Source: CAIVVT01 sp963757265
GTDB lineage: Bacteria > Acidobacteriota > Terriglobia > Bryobacterales > Bryobacteraceae
Length of the DNA stretch: 64,000 nucleotides
Reading direction: 5' to 3'
NCBI GenBank assembly: GCA_963757265.1
Contig: CAVWRA010000011.1
Span: 372,001 to 436,000 of the forward strand
Part shown: one piece after another, positions 36,315 to 44,792 of the stretch
Layout: every line of letters starts with the position of its first letter
Position numbering within the stretch: the stretch's first letter is position 1
Made by a program: the position numbers and the translations under genes
The notes under the pieces: generated by a model
The model's database searches: none
What the model was told of the DNA's origin: nothing
The model's input: the letters and a program-made list of their open reading frames with translations, nothing else

Positions 36315-37622
36315 ATGCAACAGCAGAACGACATAGGGGGTCTCTGGCTTTTTCCTGACAAAGACTACGTATTGAGATGGGCCCGAATTCTCTCCACTTA
36401 TGCCGGAATTCAAGTGGTCGTACAGCTTGTCGGCTTCCTGTCCGGCATTCTCGTGGTCCGCAGCCTGTCCAAGGCCGAGTATGCGGTTTATACGGTGGCG
36501 CTCAGCTCGCTCGTCATTCTGTTTACCCTCTCTGATCTCGGCATTGGAAATGCGCTGCTGGCCTTGGGCGGCAAAGTCTGGAATGATAATCTGCGCCTCG
36601 GGCAGCTGATTCGCACCGCGTTCCAGTTGCGCTTGGCTTACTTCTCGCTGGGCATGCTGGCCTTTACCGCCGTGCTCTTCTCGCTCAGTCTTCGCGCCGG
36701 CGCCTCGCTTCGGGCCACGATCGGCATTTGGGTCATACTCTCCCTCAGCGCCCTGCTGCAGATGAACTACACCATCTCGTCCACCGTGCCCCGCCTGCGC
36801 GCCGAAATCACTCGCCTGCAGGCGCTCGATCTGTCGGCTGCGCTCCTCCGCCTGGGCTTCATCGCCGCCGCCTCTCTGACCTTCATCAGCACGGCCATCG
36901 TGCTCGTCATCAACGGACTGGGCTATGCCCTGCAGGCGCTCTTCGGATGGCGTTGGGCCAATGCCGTGATTGCGCCCCAGGCCCGCCCCACCCCCGCTGA
37001 CCGAAAAGCGATTTTGGATCTTTCCCGCAATGAGATCCCCAACGCTCTCTTCTACTGTGTCTATGGGCAGGCCAGCGTGATTGTCATCTCCATATTCGGG
37101 CACACCAGGGAGATTGCCGAAGTCGGCGCCCTGGGCCGCTTGGGTGCGATATTCACGATTCTCGGCTCCATCCTGACCACCGTCGTATTGCCGCGCTTCG
37201 CCCGCCTGCAATTGCGCGACGAATTGATCAGAAAGTATATCCAGGTCGTTTGTTGCTATCTGGCCGGCGGCGGCGCGCTTTTGTTTCTGGCCTTTCTGTT
37301 TCCCGACCAGCTCGTCTGGGTCTTGGGCGGAAAATACAAAGGCCTTCAATCCGACGTCCGCTACATCGTGGCGGCCAGTCTTCTGGTTTCATTCATCGGC
37401 CTGGTGTTTTCACTGAATGCCTCCAAAGGCTGGGTCGGCGGCCTGTATTACAGCATTCCCGTCATTGTTGTGTGCCAGTTCCTGGCCGCGGCCTGCCTGA
37501 ATCTCGCCACCGTCCGCGGGGCCGTGCTGTTTGGGGCGCTGCCGCTCACCGGCGGCCTGCTGGTGATGCTGCCCCTCGCCTGGCGCGGCATCCGGCGCGC
37601 TCCGGAAAGCGTCGCCCCATGA
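36315..37622 (+). CDS. Polysaccharide flippase-like membrane protein (Wzx/MATE-like)
   Basis: A 435-residue integral membrane protein with about 12 hydrophobic segments, resembling oligosaccharide flippases of the MOP superfamily: VVQLVGFLSGILVVRSLSKAEYAVYTVALSSLVILFTLSDLGIGNALL is the typical start. It should flip lipid-linked glycans across the inner membrane. It overlaps the next gene as ATGA, and a methyltransferase and glycosyltransferase follow, forming a small cell-surface glycan operon. Confidence 0.85.
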   Translation: MQQQNDIGGLWLFPDKDYVLRWARILSTYAGIQVVVQLVGFLSGILVVRSLSKAEYAVYTVALSSLVILFTLSDLGIGNALLALGGKVWNDNLRLGQLIRTAFQLRLAYFSLGMLAFTAVLFSLSLRAGASLRATIGIWVILSLSALLQMNYTISSTVPRLRAEITRLQALDLSAALLRLGFIAAASLTFISTAIVLVINGLGYALQALFGWRWANAVIAPQARPTPADRKAILDLSRNEIPNALFYCVYGQASVIVISIFGHTREIAEVGALGRLGAIFTILGSILTTVVLPRFARLQLRDELIRKYIQVVCCYLAGGGALLFLAFLFPDQLVWVLGGKYKGLQSDVRYIVAASLLVSFIGLVFSLNASKGWVGGLYYSIPVIVVCQFLAAACLNLATVRGAVLFGALPLTGGLLVMLPLAWRGIRRAPESVAP

Positions 37623-38599
37623 GCGCCTCCGCTTGTCCCGCCTGTGGCCATGGCGCTGCCGCGCTGATCGAACGCTTGGACGTGGCCGCTCAGCATGCCT
37701 TCTACGCCCCCGCGGACCCGGCTCTGCAGCAGCGGCTCACCGCCGCCGCAGCCCTATCGGCCTTGCAATACGAGATGCTCCGCTGCCCACACTGCGGCCT
37801 GGAGTTCAGCTCTCCGCTGCGCGCTCCCTCCGCCGACTGGTACCGGCTGGTCTACGAGACCTTGGATCTCTATCCCGCCGCCCGCTGGGAGTTCGATGCC
37901 GTCCTGCCCGCCGTTCAGCCTGGCCAGCGCCTGCTGGAGATCGGCTGTGGCTCAGGCGCGTTCCTGGAGCACTGCCGCCGGCGCGGCCTGGAGGCCTCGG
38001 GTGTCGATTTCTCCGCCCACGCCATCGAACTCTGTCTGGCCCGCGGATTGCGCGCCCGCCCGCTCGATCTGGCCGCTCCCCCCGCTGCCGATCTTCCTGA
38101 GCGCGTCTCCCATCTCGCCGGTTTCCATGTCCTCGAGCATCTCGACCGCCCTCAAGCTCTCTTTGAGTACGCGCGCTGCCTGGCCCTCCCCCTCTCGCAC
38201 CTCTGGCTCTCCATGCCTGCGGACCGCCGTCCCAGCCGCCGCTTCGGCCAGTCCGAATTCCTCGACCAGCCTCCGCACCACATGACGCGCTGGACGCCGG
38301 CTGCCCTGGCCGCGATCGGCGCGCGCCACCTCTGGCGGCTCGCCGAGGTTCGCTATGAGCCGCTGACCATGCCCTTGGCGCTTCGCTGGATTACCATCTT
38401 GTCGCCTTCCTATCGACGCTGGAACGCCGCGGGTCGCTTGCGCAACCGCTGGGTCGAGCGCGGCTTTCGGGCGCTTCTCATCCCCTTCGCCTGTCTCCGC
38501 TGGCTGGCCATCCGGCCCCCTCTCAGCGGGCACTCCATGTTGGCCCATTTTATATTGGAGGCCGGGCCGTCGGGCGCCGATGGCGCCGGGAGTTTCTGA
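37619..38599 (+). CDS. Zinc-ribbon class I methyltransferase of the glycan operon
   Basis: 326 residues. The N terminus has two CPxC pairs (CPACGHG and CPHCGLEF), a zinc-ribbon as found in methyltransferases acting on sugars or nucleotide sugars. The SAM-binding region shows RLLEIGCGSGAFLEHCRRRGLEASGVDFS and HVLEHLDRPQALFEYARC. It overlaps the flippase stop (ATGA) and the next gene start by one base (TGATG), so the three are translationally coupled. Probably modifies the glycan. Start ATG 37619 is forced by the coupling. Confidence 0.85.
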   Translation: MSASACPACGHGAAALIERLDVAAQHAFYAPADPALQQRLTAAAALSALQYEMLRCPHCGLEFSSPLRAPSADWYRLVYETLDLYPAARWEFDAVLPAVQPGQRLLEIGCGSGAFLEHCRRRGLEASGVDFSAHAIELCLARGLRARPLDLAAPPAADLPERVSHLAGFHVLEHLDRPQALFEYARCLALPLSHLWLSMPADRRPSRRFGQSEFLDQPPHHMTRWTPAALAAIGARHLWRLAEVRYEPLTMPLALRWITILSPSYRRWNAAGRLRNRWVERGFRALLIPFACLRWLAIRPPLSGHSMLAHFILEAGPSGADGAGSF

Positions 38600-39531
38600 T
38601 GGACTCTGTTATCTGCACCCTCTTCGAACGCGATTACCACTACGGTGTGGGCGCGCTGGTCAACTCGCTCTACCACCACGGATTCAGGGGCACTGTTTAC
38701 GCCGGCTATCGTGGGGCTTTGCCGCCTTGGGCCTCCGCGGCCCGGCGCCAGGATCGCTACACCGAACTGACCGTAGCCCCACAGTTGCTCCTGCGCTTCA
38801 TGCCGCTGTCCACAACCTCGCATCTCACCAACTACAAGCCCGACTTCATGCTCTCCCTGTGGGACGATTACTGTCCCGAGGCCGGCGCGATGTTCTATTT
38901 CGATCCCGACATCCTCCTCCAATGTCGTTGGTCGTTCTTCGAGGAGTGGGTCCGCTTCGGCGTCGCCGTGTGCGCCGACCTCAATCCCCTTCTTCCTGAC
39001 GGCCACCCGCGCCGCCTCGCTTGGCGTGAGTATTTCGAGCCCCACGGCGTCCGCTTCATCCGTCCGCAGTCCACCGCTTTCAACGCCGGCTTCGTCGGTC
39101 TCTCCAAACAACACCGCAACTTCCTCACCACCTGGCAGCGCCTGCTGCAGCTCATGGAACCAGCCATCGGCGGCATGCAGCATTGGGACATCGGGGACCG
39201 CTCCTTCCTCTTTCACTCCACCGACCAGGACGTCTTCGATGCGGCCACCATGGTCTGCGAGGAGCCGCTGAGTCCCGCCGGCTTGGAAGGCATGGATTAC
39301 AACCACGGCGGCGGATTCTGTTTCATGACCCACGCCGCCGGAGGCAATGTAAAACCTTGGGCCAAAAAGATGTTGCTGAGCGCGCTGCGGGCCATGCCTC
39401 CGCGCCGCACCGACAAGGCGTTCTTCAGGTACGCCGATGCCCCCATCCGGCTCTACTCACCGCTGCGGTTGGGTCTGAAGAAACTGGATCTGCTCGCCGG
39501 CTCGGCGCTCGGCCGCTACATCCATGTCTGA
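38599..39531 (+). CDS. Glycosyltransferase-like protein of the glycan operon
   Basis: 310 residues, starting MDSVICTLFERDYHYGVGALVNSLYHHGF, the layout of GT-A nucleotide-sugar transferases (GT8/GT24-like). AMFYFDPDILL gives a DPD motif at the place of the metal-binding DxD, and AFNAGFVGLS, MQHWDIGDRSFLF and NHGGGFCFMTH match conserved GT-A regions. It probably adds a sugar to the exported glycan. Last gene of the operon; 18 bp before the convergent recR stop. Confidence 0.8.
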   Translation: MDSVICTLFERDYHYGVGALVNSLYHHGFRGTVYAGYRGALPPWASAARRQDRYTELTVAPQLLLRFMPLSTTSHLTNYKPDFMLSLWDDYCPEAGAMFYFDPDILLQCRWSFFEEWVRFGVAVCADLNPLLPDGHPRRLAWREYFEPHGVRFIRPQSTAFNAGFVGLSKQHRNFLTTWQRLLQLMEPAIGGMQHWDIGDRSFLFHSTDQDVFDAATMVCEEPLSPAGLEGMDYNHGGGFCFMTHAAGGNVKPWAKKMLLSALRAMPPRRTDKAFFRYADAPIRLYSPLRLGLKKLDLLAGSALGRYIHV

Positions 39532-39548
39532 ACGGGCCCCGGCCCGCC

Positions 39549-40148
39549 CTACATCTCCCGGCGATTCTCCAGCGACTTCGACATCGTGACTTCGTCGGCG
39601 TATTCGAGGTCGCTGCCCACCGGGATCCCCATCGCGATGCGCGTTGCCCGCACGCCCAGCGGCTTGAGCAGACGCGCCAGGTACACCGCCGTCGCCTCGC
39701 CCTCCACCGTGGGATTGGTGGCCAGGATGATCTCCTGCACCGCGCCGTCCTGTAGCCGCGTGAGCAGCTCTTTGATATGCAGCTGCTCCGGCCCCACCCC
39801 GCGCAGCGGGCTGATGGATCCGTGCAGCACGTGGTACACGCCGTCGAACGCCCGTGTCGTCTCGATCGCCAGGATGTTGGGCGCCTCTTCGACCACGCAG
39901 ATCTTGCTCCGGTCGCGATGCGGATCGGTGCAGTAGGGGCACAGCTCGGCTTCGCTGATGTTGCCGCACACCGTGCACAGGCCGAGCTTCTCCTTAACAT
40001 CCACCAGCGCCGTCACCAGGCGCTCCACGTCCTCCCGCGGCGTGCGCAGCACGTGGAAGGCGATCCTCTGCGCCGACTTCTGCCCGATGCCGGGCAGGCG
40101 TTTCACTTCGGCGATCAATCGGGCCAGCGGTTCGGCAAAATCAGGCAT
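39549..40148 (-). CDS. recR: Recombination mediator protein RecR
   Basis: 199 residues, complete. RecR with RecO and RecF loads RecA at gapped DNA. The N-terminal helix-hairpin-helix (LPGIGQKSAQRIAFHVL), the four-Cys zinc finger (CTVCGNISEAELCPYC) and a Toprim domain (ICVVEEAPNILAIE, LATNPTVEGEATAVYLA) are all present, as is the C-terminal GSDLEYADEVTM. It is part of the conserved dnaX-ybaB-recR order, here split by a 176-bp repeat. Confidence 0.97.
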   Translation of the reverse strand: MPDFAEPLARLIAEVKRLPGIGQKSAQRIAFHVLRTPREDVERLVTALVDVKEKLGLCTVCGNISEAELCPYCTDPHRDRSKICVVEEAPNILAIETTRAFDGVYHVLHGSISPLRGVGPEQLHIKELLTRLQDGAVQEIILATNPTVEGEATAVYLARLLKPLGVRATRIAMGIPVGSDLEYADEVTMSKSLENRREM

Positions 40149-40220
40149 CGGCGTGCTCGCCTCGTCCGTCGGCCGGTCGCTTTGGCTGCGCCCATCCCGG
40201 CCGCTTCCTTCTCACTTTAA

Positions 40221-40396
40221 CCCGGATGTTGCACCACGATCGCAGCGAGGCGCGATGAGAGGGCTGCAGATACAAGCCGCGCGACGGGAGCCGCCCGCAG
40301 GCGTACTTGACAGTACGTCGAGGACGGCGACCGAGCGCAACGAAGTAGATGCGGCCCTATCGCGCGCCGCAGCCGATTGTTGGTGAAACATCCGGG
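40221..40396 (+). repeat. 176-bp near-palindromic repeat, full copy B
   Basis: Full copy from cccggatgttgcaccacgat to ggtgaaacatccggg, over 90% identical by eye to copies A and C. It lies between recR and ybaB, and its right end supplies the last ~12 codons and the stop of ybaB on the other strand. Confidence 0.92.
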
Positions 40397-40710
40397 TTGA
40401 TCAGTCCCGGCGGCAGCCCCATCCCGCCCAGCATTCCGGCCGTCTTCTTTTGCGCCTCTTCGTCCACCATGCGCGCCGCTTCGTTGAACGCCGCCTGCAC
40501 GATGTCCTGCAGCATCTCCGCATCGCCCGCCGCTTCCGGGTCGATCTTCACGCCCAGGCAATTCTTATGGCCGTCCAACTGCACCGTCACCATCCCGCCG
40601 CCGGCCGACGCTTCCACGCGGATGGCCGCGATCTCTTCCTGCAGCCGCGCCTGCATCTGCTGGGCCTGCTTCATCATGCCCTGGATATTCATTCCGCCTG
40701 GCATCTTCAT
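40357..40710 (-). CDS. ybaB: YbaB/EbfC nucleoid-associated protein
   Basis: A 117-residue small DNA-binding protein of the YbaB/EbfC family: MNIQGMMKQAQQMQARLQEE and VEASAGGGMVTVQLDGHKN are family signatures, and DPEAAGDAEMLQDIVQAAFNEA follows. It is the middle gene of the dnaX-ybaB-recR block. Oddity: after GMGLPPGLI, where family members normally stop, the last residues NPDVSPTIGCGAR and the TAG are read from the end of repeat copy B, so the native C terminus has been replaced or extended. It starts 5 bp from the dnaX stop. Confidence 0.92.
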   Translation of the reverse strand: MKMPGGMNIQGMMKQAQQMQARLQEEIAAIRVEASAGGGMVTVQLDGHKNCLGVKIDPEAAGDAEMLQDIVQAAFNEAARMVDEEAQKKTAGMLGGMGLPPGLINPDVSPTIGCGAR

Positions 40711-40715
40711 GGCAT

Positions 40716-42359
40716 CTACTCCTTCAGGTCGCGCACCCCGCGCACCTTGCTGTCCGGGAACAATTCTTGAAACCGCCGCACCTCGGGGTTGGCCAGCGCT
40801 CGCTGCGCCGCCGCATTCATTTCTTCCGCCGGCGACTCCCCATCCGGCTCGGCCTTGGCCGGCGTTCCGCTCTGGCCGGCGCCGGTCTCCGCCTTCGCTT
40901 CGTCCCCCGGCGCGGCGTCGCGCAGCGTCAGTTTCACCTTCACGCTCCGCTCCGCCGCTGCGGCCACGTAGCGTTCGAAGTCCGCCCCGCGCAGTCCCAT
41001 GGCCTGCGTCCTCGACGTGATGAACTCCACCACGCCCGGTCCTTCCACGATCTCCGCGTTGCGCACCCCATCCAGCGCCAGCCGTGCGTTCTTCTGTTCC
41101 AGTACCGACGTCAATCGGTCCCTTAAGCTCACGTCCGCGCTTCCCGCTGCCTTCTCCTTACTCGCGCTCGCCTGAGTGCTGCGCGCCGTCAGCGGCGCGG
41201 CCGGCGTGCTCCTCGGCTTTTCCGTTGCCGCCAGGTCCCGCAGCGCCTCCTCGATCGGCTTCATGCGCCCGGCATGCACCAGCCGCAGCAGTCCGAGTTC
41301 CAGGTGCAATCGCGGCTGCAGCGAGTACTGCAGTTGACCGTAGATCTCGATCGCCAGTTGCAGCCACCGCGTCAGGTCTTCCTCGCTGAACTTCGCCGCC
41401 GTTTCCCTCAGCCGTTGCTGTTCCGCTTCCCCGGCCGCGATCAGCCGCGTCGGCTCCCCCGTGGCGCCGGCGATCTTGGCCACCGTCAGGTTTCGGAAAT
41501 AGCGCGCCAGCTCGCGGCAGAAATGCTGGAAATTCTTGCCTGCCCGCTCCAGTTCACCCACAATCTCGAGCATCTCCGCTGTCGAACTCGTCTCCAGCGC
41601 GTGCGCCACCCGCGACAGCGACTCGATCGAATACATCCCCAGCAGATCCCGCACCGCCTCGCCGCTCAGCTTCGATCCATAGCACGCAATCGCCTGGTCC
41701 AGCGCCGAAAGCGAGTCGCGCACGCTCCCCTCCCCGCACTGCGCCAGCACCGCCAGCGCCTCCGGCTCCGCCTCGATGCCCTCCTCCCGGCAGATGAACT
41801 CCATGCGCCCCACCACGTCGGCGAACTCCACGCTCCGGAAATTGAACTGCTGGCAGCGCGAGGCGATCGTCGTCGGGATCTTGTGCGACTCCGTCGTGCA
41901 CAGAATGAACACCGCCCACTCCGGCGGCTCCTCCAGCGTCTTCAGCAGCGCGTTGAACGCTTCGCTGGTGATCTGGTGCGCCTCGTCGATGATGAACACT
42001 TTGTAGCGGTCGCGCGCCGGTTGGTAGCGCACGTTTTCCCTCAGCTCACGCATCTCATTGATGCCGCGATTGGAGGCCGCGTCAATCTCGATCACGTCCG
42101 GCGCGTTGCCCTGCGCCACTTCCAGGCACGAGGAGCATTTGCCGCACGGCGTCGCCGTCGGTCCCTCCACGCAGTTCAGGCACCGCGCCACGATCCGCGC
42201 AATCGTCGTCTTGCCCGTTCCCCTCTGGCCCGCGAATATGTAGCCGTGCGCGATGCGCTGCCGCGCAATGGCGTTTTCCAGCGTCGTCCGCACGTGCTCC
42301 TGGCCGATCAGCTCGTGGAAGCTCTGCGGGCGGTACTTGCGGGCGATCACCTGGTACAT
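40716..42359 (-). CDS. dnaX: DNA polymerase III subunit gamma/tau
   Basis: 547-residue clamp-loader ATPase. MYQVIARKYRPQSFHELIGQ opens the protein, the Walker A motif is GQRGTGKTT (44-52), the zinc-binding Cys set lies in CLNC and CGKCSSC, Walker B is VFIIDEAH, and a sensor region with LCTTESHKIPTTIASRCQQF follows. The C-terminal third is lower in conservation, with a Pro/Ala/Glu-rich stretch. I do not see an A-AAA-AAG slippery run for a short gamma form. The SRP RNA gene lies just upstream, the usual position in many bacteria. Confidence 0.96.
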   Translation of the reverse strand: MYQVIARKYRPQSFHELIGQEHVRTTLENAIARQRIAHGYIFAGQRGTGKTTIARIVARCLNCVEGPTATPCGKCSSCLEVAQGNAPDVIEIDAASNRGINEMRELRENVRYQPARDRYKVFIIDEAHQITSEAFNALLKTLEEPPEWAVFILCTTESHKIPTTIASRCQQFNFRSVEFADVVGRMEFICREEGIEAEPEALAVLAQCGEGSVRDSLSALDQAIACYGSKLSGEAVRDLLGMYSIESLSRVAHALETSSTAEMLEIVGELERAGKNFQHFCRELARYFRNLTVAKIAGATGEPTRLIAAGEAEQQRLRETAAKFSEEDLTRWLQLAIEIYGQLQYSLQPRLHLELGLLRLVHAGRMKPIEEALRDLAATEKPRSTPAAPLTARSTQASASKEKAAGSADVSLRDRLTSVLEQKNARLALDGVRNAEIVEGPGVVEFITSRTQAMGLRGADFERYVAAAAERSVKVKLTLRDAAPGDEAKAETGAGQSGTPAKAEPDGESPAEEMNAAAQRALANPEVRRFQELFPDSKVRGVRDLKE

Positions 42360-42377
42360 GCGGGCGGGGAAGCGCTT

Positions 42378-42483
42378 GCCAGACCCCGGGGAATCCGCGG
42401 CACACAGGGTGAACTGCTACCGTTGCTTCCTTCCGGACCTGGCGGGGTTCGCAGCCTCCTGTTGCACGGAGCCCGGAGCCTGA
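42378..42483 (-). ncRNA. ffs: Signal recognition particle RNA (4.5S type)
   Basis: The minus strand carries the universal SRP RNA apical motif CAGGTCCGGAAGGAAGCA (about 42425-42442), with the 4.5S-type arms: 5' side CAGGCTCCGGG pairs with 3' side CCCGGGGTCTG. About 105 nt, the small bacterial form. It ends ~20 bp before the dnaX start, as in many genomes. It works with Ffh to target membrane proteins. Exact ends are estimated from pairing. The DNA just upstream contains the palindrome CATGCTAGCATG, which may overlap its promoter. Confidence 0.93.
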
Positions 42484-42590
42484 CTCTACCCATGCTAGCA
42501 TGCGCTGTCGCCGCCGCTCCTCCTCACGCCCGGCTCCGCCGCGCTCCACCCCGCGGCGTCTGCGCGCCGCTTCCATCTAAAATCGGAGCA

Positions 42591-43196
42591 ATGATCAAGG
42601 CGCTCATCTTCGACCTTGGCCGCGTGCTCCAGAACTTCAACTTTGAAATCGGTTACGCCCGCATGAGCGCAGTCTGCGGCCTGAGCAGGGATGAAATCGA
42701 GCGCCGGCTCCGCGCCTCGGGTCTCGCCATCGCCTTCGAGAGCGGCCGGATCGCCGCGCCTGATTTCGCGCGCCAGGTCTGCCAGTTGCTGGGCGCGGCC
42801 ATTTCCTACGCCGACTTCTGCGAGATCTGGTACTCCATCGTCAACCAGGGAGCCATCCTCCCGGAGCCCTTCATCGCCTCGCTCCACCAGCGCTACCGCA
42901 TGCTGTTGCTCTCCAATACGAATGAGATTCACTTCGACATGTTGCTCCCGCGCTGCCCCATGCTGCGCCATTTCGACGGCTTTTCATTGAGCTACAGGAT
43001 CGGCGTGTTGAAGCCCGCCGAAGCCATTTATCGGCATGCCGTGGCCCAGGCCGGCTGTGAGCCGCGCGAGTGTTTCTACACCGACGATATTCAGGCCTAC
43101 GTCGACGCCGCCCGGCGCATCGGCATCCACGCCGCGCTGTTCCGCGGGCTGGAGCAACTGCAGAACGATTTGCGCGCCGCGGGCGTCGAGATTTGA
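42591..43196 (+). CDS. HAD-family hydrolase
   Basis: A 201-residue HAD phosphatase-like protein. Motif I is LIFDLGRVL, with the nucleophile Asp but Gly/Arg in place of the second Asp, as in subclass IA members such as YihX or epoxide-hydrolase N domains. Motif II is LLLSNTNEIH, motif III uses the Lys in GVLKPAEAIY, and motif IV is CFYTDDIQAYVDAARRIGIHAALF. It probably acts on a sugar phosphate or similar small molecule. It starts at ATG 42591 (GGAG five bases upstream) and is divergent from the SRP RNA gene. Confidence 0.88.
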   Translation: MIKALIFDLGRVLQNFNFEIGYARMSAVCGLSRDEIERRLRASGLAIAFESGRIAAPDFARQVCQLLGAAISYADFCEIWYSIVNQGAILPEPFIASLHQRYRMLLLSNTNEIHFDMLLPRCPMLRHFDGFSLSYRIGVLKPAEAIYRHAVAQAGCEPRECFYTDDIQAYVDAARRIGIHAALFRGLEQLQNDLRAAGVEI

Positions 43197-43212
43197 TCAC
43201 GGACTTGAGCCG

Positions 43213-43641
43213 CTACAGCAGCACAGCGTCAATATCGGAATTGTCGCCTTCGTGAGCTTCTGCTCCCGCGCCGGCCGCCGGCGCCGCCACGGCCAGGGCG
43301 GCCGCTCTGGCCTCGCCGCTCGGCAGGTTCAGAAAGCCCAACAGCTCCTCCCGCGAGCCGTCGAACAGCGAGTCCAGAAGTTGCCGCACCGCGCGCTGCC
43401 GCACCGTGTCCCGGCCCACCCCGGCCGTGTAGACAAAATGCCGGCCGCTCTTGCGCCGCGTGACCAGTTGTTTTCGCGCCAGCCGTTCCAGCATCGTCAT
43501 CACCGTCGTGTAGGCCAGCGGACGCCGCCCCGCCAGCGCCTCCTGCACCGTGTGCACGTTCGACTCGCCCAGCCGCCACAGCACGTCCAGGCACTCCAGT
43601 TCCAGTGGCGGCGGAATTTCGCGCGACCCTCGCCGGGGCAT
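43213..43641 (-). CDS. BlaI/MecI-family transcriptional regulator
   Basis: 142 residues. The winged-helix domain of the BlaI/MecI/CopY family is clear: PPLELECLDVLWRLGESNVHTVQEAL, then LAYTTVMTMLERLARKQLVTRRKSGRHFVY. These proteins repress their targets until cleaved by a BlaR-type protease, but no BlaR/MecR gene lies here. The C-terminal ~45 residues are Ala/Gly-rich and acidic. It is the last gene of an operon with the YhaM-type nuclease (4-bp gap) and the parvulin gene; it may control that operon or act elsewhere. Confidence 0.9.
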   Translation of the reverse strand: MPRRGSREIPPPLELECLDVLWRLGESNVHTVQEALAGRRPLAYTTVMTMLERLARKQLVTRRKSGRHFVYTAGVGRDTVRQRAVRQLLDSLFDGSREELLGFLNLPSGEARAAALAVAAPAAGAGAEAHEGDNSDIDAVLL

Positions 43642-43645
43642 CGTT

Positions 43646-44764
43646 TCAGCGGCCTCCCGCGGGTTGTTCTGTCAGCGCCGCTTGCAATGCCGAACCGAGT
43701 GCCGTCGCCGTCTTCGGACGCGCGCCCGTTTCCGGCGCCGCTTTCGGATCCCCTCCGTTGCCGCTCTCGCCGGCCGGCCGTTCCTTCAGATAGGAAACCC
43801 GGTCCAGCACCTGCCGTTCCAGCGCCGGATTGTAGCGCGTCCAATCGGCGTCCGCGTCCCGGTCCTTCTCGATGCTGGCCAGCATCGTCGCCATTCTGGC
43901 GTCCAGCGCGTCGATCTGGCTCAGCAGCATCGCTTCTAGAAACAGCGGAACTTTCGGCGAACCGAACTCCAACTGTCCATGATGGCTGAGAATCATGTGC
44001 TCCAGCAGCAGCTTCAGTTTGGGAGGAAACTCGGGCAGCCCGCGCAGCTTCTCCTCCACCATCCGCAGCCCCAGCACAATGTGCCCCAGCAACTGCCCCG
44101 GCGTGGAGTAGGCGAAGCTGCGTTCGTATTTCAGCTCCTCGATCTTTCCGATGTCGTGCAGCATCACGCCCGCCAGCAGCAGATCGGGATCCACCGGGTA
44201 GCCGCGCGCAATGTAGTGTGCCCCAATCTCCCGCGCCAGCCCGCACAGCGAGACAATGTGCTCCAGCAAACCGCCCAGCCAGGCGTGATGGATCGATTTC
44301 GCGGCCGGCGCCGTCCGGTAGGCCGCGGCAATCGCTTCATCCGCGAACAACGCTTCCAGCAGCGCCTTCAGGTGCCTGTTCTCCATCCCCGCGATGATCG
44401 CATTCAACTCCGCGAACATCGCCCCCGCGTCGCGTTGCGATGCCGGCAGGAAGTCCCGCGCATCCACCTCTTCCTCGGACGTCCGCTTGAGCTTGTGGAC
44501 AATCAACTGGCGCTTGCCCTGGTACTCCTGCGCCTCCCCTTCCACCCGCACGAAATCGTCGCGCTCGAACGTCAGCGCCGCCGTCTCCACGTTGTCCCAC
44601 ATCCGCGCGTCGATCTCGCCCGTGCGGTCCATCAGCGTCAGGCTCATGTACTTTCGGCCCGTCTTGCCCTCGCGCACGTCCTTCGACTGCACCAGGAACA
44701 GGCCGCTGAACAGGCCTCCGTTCGACTTCCCGGCCTTCAAGTCGGCCACGGTTGGAGATTTCAT
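43646..44764 (-). CDS. YhaM-type 3'-5' exoribonuclease (OB + HD domain)
   Basis: 372 residues. The N-terminal OB fold (GLFLVQSKDVREGKTGRKYMSLTLMDRTGEIDARMWDN) is followed by an HD domain: HHAWLGGLLEHIVSLCGLA, then AGVMLHDIGKIEEL with the metal-binding HD pair, and HMILSHHGQLEFGSP. This order matches YhaM, an Mn-dependent exonuclease acting on RNA and DNA. The C-terminal ~50 residues are a disordered Pro/Ala/Gly tail. It lies between the parvulin gene (28 bp upstream) and blaI. Confidence 0.88.
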   Translation of the reverse strand: MKSPTVADLKAGKSNGGLFSGLFLVQSKDVREGKTGRKYMSLTLMDRTGEIDARMWDNVETAALTFERDDFVRVEGEAQEYQGKRQLIVHKLKRTSEEEVDARDFLPASQRDAGAMFAELNAIIAGMENRHLKALLEALFADEAIAAAYRTAPAAKSIHHAWLGGLLEHIVSLCGLAREIGAHYIARGYPVDPDLLLAGVMLHDIGKIEELKYERSFAYSTPGQLLGHIVLGLRMVEEKLRGLPEFPPKLKLLLEHMILSHHGQLEFGSPKVPLFLEAMLLSQIDALDARMATMLASIEKDRDADADWTRYNPALERQVLDRVSYLKERPAGESGNGGDPKAAPETGARPKTATALGSALQAALTEQPAGGR

Positions 44765-44792
44765 GCCAGTTGGAGATCCTTCTCCGCCGACT

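Noticed and set aside
41274..42590. Long plus-strand extension upstream of the HAD hydrolase
   Set aside because: It lies antisense to dnaX and the SRP RNA, reads as Arg/His/Gln-rich noise, and the true HAD start is ATG 42591.
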